Below, piece by piece: positions 17,139-24,998 of a stretch of DNA of 34,011 nucleotides (its first letter is position 1; every line of letters starts with the position of its first letter). Position numbers and translations under genes: made by a program. The stretch comes from Candidatus Levybacteria bacterium RIFCSPLOWO2_12_FULL_41_12 (GTDB lineage: Bacteria; Patescibacteriota; Microgenomatia; Levybacterales; UBA12049), in contig MFPL01000002.1 in NCBI GenBank assembly GCA_001784155.1, positions 1 to 34,011 on the forward strand, written 5' to 3'. The notes under the pieces are model-generated. The model ran no database searches. It saw nothing but the letters and a program-made list of their open reading frames with translations, and was not told the origin of the DNA.

Positions 17139-17855
17139 CTAGTCAATAAATCTATATTTAAACAGGGTCCAAAGCGCAATTGATCCGTCCCTGATTGTAT
17201 TTAATTTCTTCCCCTCCTCATATCCCCTGGGTTTTGTGGTTATATTAACTTCTGCAATCTTATAACCTTTTTTTAAAAGCTTTGATGTAATTTCTGGCTC
17301 AAAATCAAAAGACCTAGATCTCAGCTCTATTCCGTCAAGAGCTTTACGTGGGAAAAGCTTATAACAAGTTTCCATGTCTGTAATCCATGAAAAATATAAA
17401 ACACTTGTTAGAAGACTTAACATGCGGTTCCCAAAAAAATGAAGCAAGAAAAGAAATCTTTTCTCTTCGCCGGTTACATGAGGCATCCTATTAAGTCTTG
17501 TTCCATACACCACTTTTGCTTTTCCCCCAAGAACAGGAGCGAGAAGTTTTGGAATATCGTTTGGATTATACTCAAGATCTGCGTCCTGAATAATTATATA
17601 GTCTCCTGTAGAGTTCGCTATTCCGGTTTTTACTGCAGCGCCCTTTCCTTTATTTTTTGGATGATGGACTATCTTTATCGACTTATCAGTCCTTCCTATC
17701 TCTTCTAAAATTTCTGTGGTTTTGTCAGAGGAGCCATCGTTTACAACAACTATCTCTTTGTCCACTCCTGGAACTTCCTGTTTCTTAACCCTAGAGACTA
17801 TTTCAGCTACTGTCTTCTCTTCATTGAAGGCTGGAATAATTATGGATAATTTCAT
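17139..17855 (-). CDS. DPM1-like GT2: polyprenyl-phosphate glycosyltransferase
   Basis: A 238-residue GT2 enzyme of the dolichol-phosphate mannose synthase type. It should transfer a sugar from a nucleotide donor to polyprenyl (undecaprenyl) phosphate on the inner face. Motifs: SIIIPAFNEEKTV, VVNDGSSDKT (about 38-46), HHPKNKGKGAAVKTG, QDADLEYNP (D91, D93) and DMETCYKLFPRKAL. There are no C-terminal membrane helices, so it is the soluble single-domain form. Its product is the donor class used by GT39 and GT87 enzymes, and it sits directly upstream of three such membrane proteins. It overlaps the upstream GT2 by four bases (ATGA). Whether the sugar is mannose, glucose or another cannot be read from the sequence. 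Confidence 0.87.
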   Translation of the reverse strand: MKLSIIIPAFNEEKTVAEIVSRVKKQEVPGVDKEIVVVNDGSSDKTTEILEEIGRTDKSIKIVHHPKNKGKGAAVKTGIANSTGDYIIIQDADLEYNPNDIPKLLAPVLGGKAKVVYGTRLNRMPHVTGEEKRFLFLLHFFGNRMLSLLTSVLYFSWITDMETCYKLFPRKALDGIELRSRSFDFEPEITSKLLKKGYKIAEVNITTKPRGYEEGKKLNTIRDGSIALWTLFKYRFID

Positions 17856-17858
17856 TTA
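17833..17858 (-). repeat. 26-base near-identical start region, copy 1
   Basis: This stretch covers the first codons of the DPM1-like gene and three bases before them. It matches 18765-18790 at 25 of 26 positions; the one difference is a synonymous third-codon change. It encodes MKLSIIIP in both. It may be a remnant of duplication or local gene conversion between adjacent GT2 genes, or chance from a shared short motif. Confidence 0.5.
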
Positions 17859-18787
17859 CTAATTTCTTTGACAACTTCTTGGTCTTTCTTTACGAAATAG
17901 CGAAATGCAATAGACCTTGATTTTAACACTTTGGGAATCCTTATCAAAGCCATAAGAAACCCGGCTAGAAAGCTCCAATTAAGGCTAGCTAATGCTTTTC
18001 CTAAATGATAAGGAAGCCATGCAATGTGGGAAACTAACATGGGTAACTCGAAGTTCTTCCAGACGAATATGAACTGATTACGGTAAGCAATTCTTTTTAC
18101 TTTAGCTTCCGTATAATTGTTTTTAATGGATCCTTCAAGATGCCTATGAACCACAACGCTTTTATCTTCAAAGAGTATTTTATATCCGGATTTCAACGCT
18201 CTGTACGAAAGGTCTATATCGTCCCAGTAGAAAGGGTTATAGATTTCATCCATGCCTCCAAGCTTCTCCCATAAAGACTTTCTGAAAGCACTGCTTCCTC
18301 CTGCCGCCCAAAGAGTATTTCTCTTTCCAATCTCTCCCCTCCTGTGTACGAGAAATCCTCTCTTGATACTGCCCACTCCTCTTCCTCTTTTCACAATTTT
18401 TCCATTTTCTTCGCTCTCGTCTAAGAAACCTGTGGCAAAAACATTATCGTTCTCAAAGTTTTTAACAAGGTATTTTAAGAAGTCGGGTCTCGGCTCTACA
18501 TCGCTATTTAGAAGTATAATAATATCTCCCGATGCATTCCTTGCGCCTTTATTTACTGTTGAAGAAAATCCGAGATTTGTTTCGTTCTGGAAAAGTTTTA
18601 TTTCAAAATCTTTATTCTTCGATATAAATTCACCGATGAAACCTACCGAACTATCCACTGATGAATCATCTACTATTATTAACTCCGCGTTGCCTTCATA
18701 TTCTTCAATTGACTTAAGCACATGAGGCAAATTTTTCTTAAGTATCCCCTCCCCGTTAAAATTAGGAATTATTATGGATAATTTCAT
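17852..18787 (-). CDS. GT2 family glycosyltransferase (rhamnosyltransferase-like)
   Basis: A 311-residue GT2 enzyme with the layout of rhamnosyl/galactofuranosyl-type surface-glycan transferases. Motifs: SIIIPNFNGEGIL, IVDDSSVDSS (about 38-47), NETNLGFSSTVNKGA, the donor/metal motif LNSDVEPRPDF (S95-D96), then AAGGSSAFRKSLWEKLGGMD and YWDDIDLSYRALKSGY, the acceptor-side acidic cluster. The C-terminus (about 240-295) is hydrophobic and probably lies on the membrane. It begins at ATG 18787, right after the TAA of the YfhO gene, and ends as ATGA with the DPM1-like gene. Its first eight codons are almost identical in DNA to those of that next gene. Sugar and acceptor are unknown. Confidence 0.85.
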   Translation of the reverse strand: MKLSIIIPNFNGEGILKKNLPHVLKSIEEYEGNAELIIVDDSSVDSSVGFIGEFISKNKDFEIKLFQNETNLGFSSTVNKGARNASGDIIILLNSDVEPRPDFLKYLVKNFENDNVFATGFLDESEENGKIVKRGRGVGSIKRGFLVHRRGEIGKRNTLWAAGGSSAFRKSLWEKLGGMDEIYNPFYWDDIDLSYRALKSGYKILFEDKSVVVHRHLEGSIKNNYTEAKVKRIAYRNQFIFVWKNFELPMLVSHIAWLPYHLGKALASLNWSFLAGFLMALIRIPKVLKSRSIAFRYFVKKDQEVVKEISK

Positions 18788-18790
18788 TTA
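18765..18790 (-). repeat. 26-base near-identical start region, copy 2
   Basis: Start of the rhamnosyltransferase-like GT2 gene plus the TAA stop of the YfhO gene. It matches 17833-17858 at 25 of 26 bases. In this copy the TAA is used as the YfhO stop; in the other copy the same three bases are read in another frame. Confidence 0.5.
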
Positions 18791-21034
18791 TAAGAGCGTA
18801 GCATAAAACTCTACGATATGCGTACCCTTAGGAATAGCTACTCCTCTTAAAGTGTAATCCGTAGGATAAATCGTTAGCTCTTGTCCAGATTCAGTTATCC
18901 TAGCTTTCCAAGACGGATAGAAATTGTCTGTAAGAACAAGAAAACCATTTTCTTTGAGTTCAACTCTAACTATGACCCTATCAGCACTATATTTTAGGAT
19001 TTTGGCGCTACCGCTACCCATTCCGCCTGTCTTATCCCAACCCTCAACTACCGCTTGGTTTCCGGGCTCAAATGAAGGATCCATTATCTTTTTAATCGCA
19101 TCCTCTCTGTCTTCGGCCGATATAACTTCCTCGGCAAGAAACGCTCGGGGAACTACTCGCTTATTCTCATATATCTTAGTCTGTCCTTCTTCGTACACTT
19201 TAACAAGCTTGGGCAAATTTACTTCATCAAGAGAAAGAACATACTTTACCCCAAGCAAATCAATTAACCGATTTGATGAATCATGTGGGGTAATTATCCT
19301 GTTAAAGTTAAATGGCGGAGATATGTCAGGCTTGCCTCTCTGCATTGCAACAACAAACTCTGCATATCTTTGAGTAAAAAGCGGATCATAGCCTTCTATG
19401 CTTTGTATGCGGTGGGCTACAGAAAAGTTGGGCGGCATAATCCTTGAGTCAGTTGTCATGACTCTATAATCTCCCACGTTTCTTTCTAAAAACACCAAAG
19501 CCTGTGTCTTGGGAAATAAATATTCCCTGGGAGTGAAGGGTGTAAATTTCCATCCAAATCTAAAGAGGTCAACTACGGTTATTAATACGAGTAGTAGTGA
19601 GAAGACCATTCCTAATCTTTTATTTCTTACTTTATAAAACAGTAGGAAAATAGCAAGGGTAAGTGCAAATATACCTACGGGAAATATGATGTTTCTTTTA
19701 GCTACGACAACATTCTGAGGCTCTATGTTAAATATAAATAAGCTTGCAAATGAAATAGCTAACAGACCTCCCACAATGATAAATGGAAAGATGAAAAGTC
19801 TACCTCTATTTTTTAGAGCATAGTCAAACCCAAATGCTGACAGAACAGAAATCGAGAAGCACGAAACAAAAAGAAGCCTGGTGGGCTGAGAGGATGAGAT
19901 GAATGGTAGATCTAACATGTAAGGAAGTTTCGCTAAGACGGTAGGCAATGAAAAAATAATCGACAGAAGAAACATGACGCAGAAGAAAACTGTTTTTTTA
20001 TCCCTTTTGGCTATTAAAGCTAATGCTGCCATTGTTATAGGAAAAACTCCAGAATATCCTACAAACTCAGCGTAGTTCCATGTCCCCCAGTAATTAAGCG
20101 TCGTGGGATTACCAAAGAAGTCAGGAATAATGAACTGAACTAAATGTTGCCATGGTATAAACCAGCCTGGAGAAGTGAAGATTTGCTTATCCAAATCCCT
20201 AGCCGATGAGAGAATAAAATCTAGTGAAGGAATCCACTGCACAGCAGTAAGTGTCAAAAACACGACTACGGATAGCGCTGCATAAATTAAAGGGATAGTT
20301 TTTTTTCCAGATCTAAACCACTCGAAAAAGAAGTAGGCGAATGAAACTATAGAAATGTAGAAAAAAGTCTGCAAATGGCCTGCAAAAAAAGAAAAAACAA
20401 GGGACAAGACGAAAACCGCAGGCCACAAAAAGGAAATTTTTGGTTTAACGAAAAGAGTAATCTTATCTATTACCAGAAGTATTAACGGAAGCCAAAGTGC
20501 GGTACTAATAATATTCCCCCACTCAAGCCATGCTATTGAAAACCCACCAAACGAAAAAGCAATTCCACCCAAAACTGCAGCTCTTCCATCAAGCTTCTGA
20601 TTTCTAAGATATAGATAGGTAAATAATCCCGCAAGAAGCGGTTGGCTTATTATATAAAGGGACCACGCGAGGTGGAAAGGAAGGAAAAAAAACAAAATAT
20701 TCAACGGGTAAAAAACTCCTGATTGAATATTAGCCAGATGAGGAGTCCCAGAAAAAGAATAGGGATTCCAAAGGGGAAGCTGTGCATCCTTAAAACCTTT
20801 AATAGCTAAGTTTTTCCAGGGATATTGTTGTCTAACGGGATCAGTTATTAAAAAGTTCTTGAAAGGAATTCCTCGCGGATAATCTTTGGCATAGAAATCT
20901 CTGTAAGGATGGTATAAACCAACTACGGTATCTGCGGGAATTGGTAAAAACCCTTTCAGAAAAAACTGATAAAAGAATACCAAGACTAGGAACACCAACA
21001 GAAAGGGGTACAAAAGTTTATTAAAACGGAACAT
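18788..21034 (-). CDS. YfhO family membrane protein lacking the terminal helix
   Basis: A 748-residue polytopic protein with about 12-13 membrane segments and a C-terminal outer domain. Known YfhO proteins take part in glycosylating envelope polymers such as lipoteichoic acid, using lipid-linked sugars. Visible signature: PADTVVGLYHPYRDFY in the first loop, then LWNPYSFSGTPHLANIQSG (about 88-106). The C-terminus has FYPSWKARITESGQ and RGVAIPKGTHIVEFYATLL, then stops. The paralogue at 30405 and both PTPS_related proteins carry a further membrane helix after this module; here it is missing. The start is ambiguous between ATG 21043 (8-base overlap with the GT4 gene) and ATG 21034 (one base after its stop); neither has a Shine-Dalgarno site. 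The stop abuts the start of the next GT2. Confidence 0.82.
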   Translation of the reverse strand: MFRFNKLLYPFLLVFLVLVFFYQFFLKGFLPIPADTVVGLYHPYRDFYAKDYPRGIPFKNFLITDPVRQQYPWKNLAIKGFKDAQLPLWNPYSFSGTPHLANIQSGVFYPLNILFFFLPFHLAWSLYIISQPLLAGLFTYLYLRNQKLDGRAAVLGGIAFSFGGFSIAWLEWGNIISTALWLPLILLVIDKITLFVKPKISFLWPAVFVLSLVFSFFAGHLQTFFYISIVSFAYFFFEWFRSGKKTIPLIYAALSVVVFLTLTAVQWIPSLDFILSSARDLDKQIFTSPGWFIPWQHLVQFIIPDFFGNPTTLNYWGTWNYAEFVGYSGVFPITMAALALIAKRDKKTVFFCVMFLLSIIFSLPTVLAKLPYMLDLPFISSSQPTRLLFVSCFSISVLSAFGFDYALKNRGRLFIFPFIIVGGLLAISFASLFIFNIEPQNVVVAKRNIIFPVGIFALTLAIFLLFYKVRNKRLGMVFSLLLVLITVVDLFRFGWKFTPFTPREYLFPKTQALVFLERNVGDYRVMTTDSRIMPPNFSVAHRIQSIEGYDPLFTQRYAEFVVAMQRGKPDISPPFNFNRIITPHDSSNRLIDLLGVKYVLSLDEVNLPKLVKVYEEGQTKIYENKRVVPRAFLAEEVISAEDREDAIKKIMDPSFEPGNQAVVEGWDKTGGMGSGSAKILKYSADRVIVRVELKENGFLVLTDNFYPSWKARITESGQELTIYPTDYTLRGVAIPKGTHIVEFYATLL

Positions 21035-21035
21035 G

Positions 21036-22100
21036 TTAACCATTTACTAACTGCTGAATTTTTTGACAAAAGTCTTGGTTTGAAAAAAATTTGGCTTTCT
21101 GCCTAGCATTCTTAGACATTTTTTCCCATAAAACAGGATCATCAATAAGCTCTTTAGTTTTATCTTTAAGCTCCTCAAGGCTATCCCATAGAAATCCGCT
21201 CTCAATATCTACAACTTCTTTTTGACCACCGGCATTTATAACCACAGGCACAACCCCTGCTCCCATGGCTTCAACGGTTGATATCCCGAAGTGTTCTGCA
21301 AATTCGGGATGACTATCTAAGTCTTCTCCATAACCCGTTGCATGCCAATATATTTTTGACTTAGAATATATATCCCAAAGCTCCTTATTAGACTTATTGA
21401 TAAGAAATTCAACAGGATAGCCCGATGCATCATTTTTTACCTTCTCAAATACGTCCCTTTCTTTGTCCCAAACGCTAACTGCCAAAATAAATTTCCAATC
21501 TTTAAGTCCATCATCCACCATTTTCTTAAAGGCATTTAGCATAACCGATTGCTTTTTGTAATCGTCATTCTCAACACTTTTCACTCTGAATCTTCCTACA
21601 TGCAGAACTATATTTTCTTTTTTTAGTTCTTTGGGCATAAGAGAAATAGGTGGATATATCATTTTTGTCTTAAGAGAGAATCTCTCCTCAATAAAAGATT
21701 TCGTATACTTAGAATTACAAAAGAAGCTATTTACCCGGGAAACCTTTAGCTTATCAAGCAAAGACTTCGTCTGCATCTCCCTTAGTGGCTGTTGAACATG
21801 CACTAAAAGCTTTGTTGATACTAAGGGGATGCTTCCATCACTAAGAACAATTATTGCGTCATATTTTCTTGTTATCTTTAGCCTTTCGATTAATGAAACT
21901 CTCTTACTGAAAATGTTTTTTTCTACTCTTACAGAAGACAGATCAAGTGAAAATCTCTTTAGAAGCCCTTTTAGATCGCTATCGTTATCCCAAAAAACAG
22001 AAACATCATTTTGCTTCGAAAGACACTGGGCTATCATCATCATATACTTTTCCCCTCCGCCCAGGTCATCTAGGTAGGGGTCGTAGATTCCAATCTTCAT
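21036..22100 (-). CDS. GT4 family glycosyltransferase, ALG11-like
   Basis: A 354-residue GT-B glycosyltransferase and first gene of run B. The N-terminal domain opens KIGIYDPYLDDLGGGEKYM with the GGGE acceptor/donor loop (14-17). The C-terminal donor domain has LHVGRFRVKS, YWHATGYGED and the E-x7-E motif EHFGISTVE (E269, E277) followed by AMGAG. This matches retaining GT4 enzymes of the ALG11-like kind, often mannosyltransferases using GDP-mannose, though the sugar is not proven here. Soluble or peripherally membrane-bound. The promoter lies within the 61 bases upstream. ATG 22100 comes so soon after the predicted -10 box that the mRNA is probably leaderless. Confidence 0.87.
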   Translation of the reverse strand: MKIGIYDPYLDDLGGGEKYMMMIAQCLSKQNDVSVFWDNDSDLKGLLKRFSLDLSSVRVEKNIFSKRVSLIERLKITRKYDAIIVLSDGSIPLVSTKLLVHVQQPLREMQTKSLLDKLKVSRVNSFFCNSKYTKSFIEERFSLKTKMIYPPISLMPKELKKENIVLHVGRFRVKSVENDDYKKQSVMLNAFKKMVDDGLKDWKFILAVSVWDKERDVFEKVKNDASGYPVEFLINKSNKELWDIYSKSKIYWHATGYGEDLDSHPEFAEHFGISTVEAMGAGVVPVVINAGGQKEVVDIESGFLWDSLEELKDKTKELIDDPVLWEKMSKNARQKAKFFSNQDFCQKIQQLVNG

Positions 22101-22161
22101 CCAAGCTTATTCTAACAACTTTTGCAAATAAAGTTAAGAACTGTTACCATATATTAGATTT
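22101..22161. promoter_or_regulatory. Divergent promoter region, both starts close to -10 boxes
   Basis: For the minus-strand GT4 gene I read a -35 TTAACT (plus 22132-22137), a 17-base spacer and an extended -10 TGTTAGAAT (plus 22109-22117; TAGAAT at 22109-22114). Only eight bases separate it from ATG 22100. For the plus-strand small gene, TATATT at 22150-22155 lies six bases before the GTG at 22162; a TTGCAA at 22122-22127 is too far (22 bases) to be a good -35. Neither gene has room for a ribosome-binding site downstream of these boxes, which predicts leaderless or nearly leaderless transcripts. Confidence 0.5.
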
Positions 22162-22404
22162 GTGAACTACGCGAATTTTTTACCACAGCTTCCACCCGCG
22201 CTTCTATTTGCAATCCTTCTCTGGTCTACCTTTTGGAAGCTTTTAGCTCTTTGGAGAAGCGTAAAATCAGACCAGCAGTATTGGTTTATCGCTATATTTC
22301 TTCTTAATACGGTCGGGATCTTAGAGATTGTATATTTATTTAGGTTTGCCAAGAAGAGGCTAACCCTTGGTGACATTAGAAATGGTAATTTCTTTCCTAG
22401 GTAG
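22162..22404 (+). CDS. Small DUF5652-like two-helix membrane protein
   Basis: An 80-residue protein starting with GTG at 22162. It has two hydrophobic helices (about 12-32, PPALLFAILLWSTFWKLLAL, and 42-60, FIAIFLLNTVGILEIVYLF) joined by RSVKSDQQYW and followed by a basic tail (RFAKKRLTLG). The pattern of W.S..K.DQ..WF...LLNT.GI.EI.YLF is characteristic of the DUF5652 family of small membrane proteins widespread in CPR genomes; function unknown. The frame runs against the grain of the cluster on the plus strand. Its last eight bases overlap the end of the convergent GT2 gene, sharing a CTAG that gives stops on both strands. It is probably a housekeeping passenger between two operons and not part of glycan synthesis. 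Confidence 0.75.
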   Translation: MNYANFLPQLPPALLFAILLWSTFWKLLALWRSVKSDQQYWFIAIFLLNTVGILEIVYLFRFAKKRLTLGDIRNGNFFPR

Positions 22405-23155
22405 GCTGACTATCTTTTTTCTGCTGTAATTCCCAAAGCTTCGCGTAAGTAACAAATGCGCTGAACGACTGATAAATACTTTCTACTAACCCTGTGGCTC
22501 CTGCTTTCCACCCTTTTTGACCGATATATGAACCCAAAAATGACGTAAGCATAACTCTAAAGATTCGCCAAGATTTAATCTTAGGATGGTTCCCCTGAAA
22601 TCTTTTCCTTGCTTCTATGTCTGACCATTCAATTGTTTTATTAAGCATTTGAGAGAGGTTTCTGTGAGTGAAGTGCAATAGGTAGCCGGGAAGAAGTCCT
22701 GTCTTGCTGTCATAAACTGGGCTTTCATGAATTTCCCCCTGCCATTCACTTAATGAACCTTTTCTAAAAAATCTCTCCATTTTCTCAACCTTGGGCCATT
22801 CATTGTTTCCGAAGTAATAATTCTTTCGGCTCACTTTATACACCCGGAAGGGCGGGTTTTTGCTCGAAACAATGGACTTTATTCCTTCCCTTAACTCATC
22901 CGATACCCTCTCATCGCTATCAATAAAAAACAGCCAGTCCAAGGACGCCTTTGACATACCAAAATTTCTTAACTTTGAAAAATCAGAAACTTCCGTTTTA
23001 AAGACTTTCGCACCCCTATCTTTTGCGATCTGATGTGTATTATCGGTTGAATCATTGTCTATAACAATTATCTCATCGCAAAATTTGACCGACTCCAAGA
23101 CGCCTCTAATCATTTCTTCTTCATTCCTTGCGATAATTACTGCAGAGATTTTCAT
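22397..23155 (-). CDS. GT2 family glycosyltransferase (WaaE-like), last gene of run A
   Basis: A 252-residue GT2 enzyme. Motifs: ISAVIIARNEEEMIRGV, VIDNDSTDNT (about 31-40), LRNFGMSKASLDWLFFIDSD (D79, D81) and EWQGEIHESPVYD, where the EIHE acidic/His cluster is typical of WaaE/KdtX-like transferases of surface-glycan cores. The C-terminal part (about 205-240) is amphipathic and probably membrane-associated. The open frame extends to 23185, but ATG 23155 overlaps the preceding stop as TAATG and puts the GT2 motif at the N-terminus, so I chose it. It is related in layout to the genes at 24072 and 1330. It ends convergently with the DUF5652-like gene with no visible terminator hairpin between them. 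Confidence 0.85.
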   Translation of the reverse strand: MKISAVIIARNEEEMIRGVLESVKFCDEIIVIDNDSTDNTHQIAKDRGAKVFKTEVSDFSKLRNFGMSKASLDWLFFIDSDERVSDELREGIKSIVSSKNPPFRVYKVSRKNYYFGNNEWPKVEKMERFFRKGSLSEWQGEIHESPVYDSKTGLLPGYLLHFTHRNLSQMLNKTIEWSDIEARKRFQGNHPKIKSWRIFRVMLTSFLGSYIGQKGWKAGATGLVESIYQSFSAFVTYAKLWELQQKKDSQPT

Positions 23156-24075
23156 TAATCTTTTGGTATTTCTCCCTTCCCCCATCTTCTAAGATAAAAG
23201 TCTACCACTCCTTTTTTCTGCCACATCCTGCCTGACAATAAAAAACCCAGGCTCTGTCTTATAATAGCTACTTTAATCCTAGGTGGTGCGTACTTGAGCG
23301 AGAAAAGCATACGATTCCTAGTAATATAGTAGTCTTGGAGATCAGAACCTGAACCTCCGCTTGAAGCCGCATTTTTATGCCAAATCACACTAGATGGACA
23401 GTAATAAATTTTATAGCCTTTCCCTCTTATTCTCTCACTTAGATCGGAGTCCTCGTAATACAGAAAATATTTTTCGTCAAATAAACCAACTTTTCTTAAT
23501 ACTTCCGATTTAATTAGCATCGCACACCCTGATGCAAATTCAGTCTCTGATGTCTCATTGTACTGACCTATATCTACCTCATCAACACCCCTATGTTTTG
23601 CAATAACGTTGTGCCAATCAATCTCCCCGCCTGCGTACCATATAACTCGTCCTCTCTCTGGGGCATTATATCGATCCTTATGGAACTCGTATCCCCTTTC
23701 AAAGTATATTTTAGGAGCCACTGCGCCTACATTTTCCCTTTCTTCTGATATCTCAAAAAGCTCTTTTAAAAAATTCGCGTCTACGGTTGTATCATTATTA
23801 ATTAATAAAACATAATCTGCTCCTTTTTCTAAAGCGTATTTTATTCCTTTATTGTTTCCTCCAGAAAAACCTAGGTTTTCTCTATTGTAAATAACCTTCA
23901 AGTTGAGACCTTTGTATTTATCTGTATCTATCTCGATAGGCTTCTTTGGGTAATTATCAACTATTAGGAAGGTGAGCAAAAAACTGCTTTTATCCACTTT
24001 CAAAAAAGACTCGAGAAGTTCCTTGGTATTCTTATCACCTTTGTAATTTAGCGTTATTACAAAAACTTTTTTCAC
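23155..24075 (-). CDS. GT2 family glycosyltransferase (WcaA/rhamnosyltransferase-like)
   Basis: A 306-residue GT2 enzyme starting with GTG at 24075, which forms a GTGA overlap with the upstream stop. Motifs: VFVITLNYKGDKNT, LIVDNYPKKP (about 37-46), YNRENLGFSGGNNKGIKYAL, INNDTTVDANF (N94-D95), ASGCAMLIKSEVLRKVGLFD and YYEDSDLSERIRGKGY. This arrangement is that of nucleotide-sugar-dependent rhamnosyl- or related transferases acting on surface polysaccharides in the cytoplasm. The C-terminus has RRWGKGE. It is coupled to the following GT2 by a one-base TAATG junction. The segment with WYAGGEIDWHN is a common acceptor-side loop in this group. The sugar transferred is not predictable. Confidence 0.85.
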   Translation of the reverse strand: MKKVFVITLNYKGDKNTKELLESFLKVDKSSFLLTFLIVDNYPKKPIEIDTDKYKGLNLKVIYNRENLGFSGGNNKGIKYALEKGADYVLLINNDTTVDANFLKELFEISEERENVGAVAPKIYFERGYEFHKDRYNAPERGRVIWYAGGEIDWHNVIAKHRGVDEVDIGQYNETSETEFASGCAMLIKSEVLRKVGLFDEKYFLYYEDSDLSERIRGKGYKIYYCPSSVIWHKNAASSGGSGSDLQDYYITRNRMLFSLKYAPPRIKVAIIRQSLGFLLSGRMWQKKGVVDFYLRRWGKGEIPKD

Positions 24076-24998
24076 AATTTAGGAGATTTCAATTTTTCAC
24101 TAAATCTTGCTGCCATTTTTCTAAAAGGGCTTTTCATACTTTCTATTTTTTCTTTGGAGAACCAGAACAATATCTCTTTTCCACTCTTTTTAAACTCCTT
24201 CTCCGCTTCCTTTAAGAAATCGGGGCCTTCGTAGCGGGAGAATCCCCTCTGTTCCCATACAAAAGCAAAAATTAAGAAGTGGTAGAAGGCCATAAACATC
24301 GAGACCATTAATCCATGAAATCCATCCTTATATCCTTTCCTTGCGAAAAATCTGCTTAGGAATTCTCTTAAAGGAAGTTTTATCGCATCGAAATAAGAAA
24401 ATTCATATCCTTTTTCCATAAGATCCTTCGCTTCGTTCTGTGCGTAATTTGTGGTTTTATTAATAAACTGAAGAACAGAGGTGTAGTTATGATGAACAAT
24501 ATGTTCTTTTAGTTTTTTTGCTTCGCCTTCAAGCTTAATGCCTTCATGCACGTGTTTACTCGTATATCTTCCCTTACCTTTTTTAAAAAGTTTTAATTGA
24601 AAGTCAGGATACCATCCTGCATTCTCAATCCATTTATCAAAAATAAGGTTCTTTCTGGATATCCAATATCCAGTTACCGTTGGTTTGTTCGCTTCTTTAC
24701 TCAAGACGCTCTTAATTTCTTTAGCAAGCTTGTCTGTGACCTCTTCATCGGCATCCAGACTAAGAATCCACTCGCTTGATGCCTTATCAAACCCAAAGTT
24801 TTTTTGAATATCAATTTGCTCCGGATTATTTTTTTGAGAAAAAATCTTATCTGTAAATTCCCTAGCTATCTTTACTGTGAGGTCCGTTGACTCATTATCT
24901 ACCACTACAATTTCGTCTGCGAACTTAAGCGACCCAAGACACCTTTTTATGTTCTCTTCCTCGTTGAAGGCCGAAATAACTGCGCTTATTTTGCTCAT
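24072..24998 (-). CDS. GT2 family glycosyltransferase (WaaE-like) with charged C-terminus
   Basis: A 308-residue GT2 enzyme. Motifs: ISAVISAFNEEENIKRC, VVVDNESTDLT (about 31-41), IQKNFGFDKASSEWILSLDA with LDADEEV (D82, D84), and TSKHVHEGIKLEG, which holds the HVHE cluster of the WaaE/KdtX group. A hydrophobic segment (FHGLMVSMFMAFYHFLIFAF, about 225-245) is probably a membrane-contact helix. It is followed by a Lys/Glu-rich tail (about 255-308) longer than in the relatives at 1330 and 22397. AGGAAA before ATG 24998 is a reasonable ribosome-binding site. Both junctions are four-base overlaps. Substrates are unknown. Confidence 0.85.
   Translation of the reverse strand: MSKISAVISAFNEEENIKRCLGSLKFADEIVVVDNESTDLTVKIAREFTDKIFSQKNNPEQIDIQKNFGFDKASSEWILSLDADEEVTDKLAKEIKSVLSKEANKPTVTGYWISRKNLIFDKWIENAGWYPDFQLKLFKKGKGRYTSKHVHEGIKLEGEAKKLKEHIVHHNYTSVLQFINKTTNYAQNEAKDLMEKGYEFSYFDAIKLPLREFLSRFFARKGYKDGFHGLMVSMFMAFYHFLIFAFVWEQRGFSRYEGPDFLKEAEKEFKKSGKEILFWFSKEKIESMKSPFRKMAARFSEKLKSPKL

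Noticed and set aside
18252-18725. Plus-strand 157-residue open frame
   Set aside because: It lies wholly inside the GT2 gene on the other strand, is Ser/Pro-rich as expected of an antisense frame, and has no recognisable domain or ribosome-binding site.
18924-19373. Plus-strand 149-residue open frame
   Set aside because: It is antisense to the well-supported YfhO C-terminal region, with low-complexity Ser/Thr/Leu composition and no family resemblance.
22395-22406. Possible terminator at the convergent junction
   Set aside because: I looked for a stem followed by a T-run around the junction and found only the CTAG palindrome, which is too short to be a hairpin terminator.
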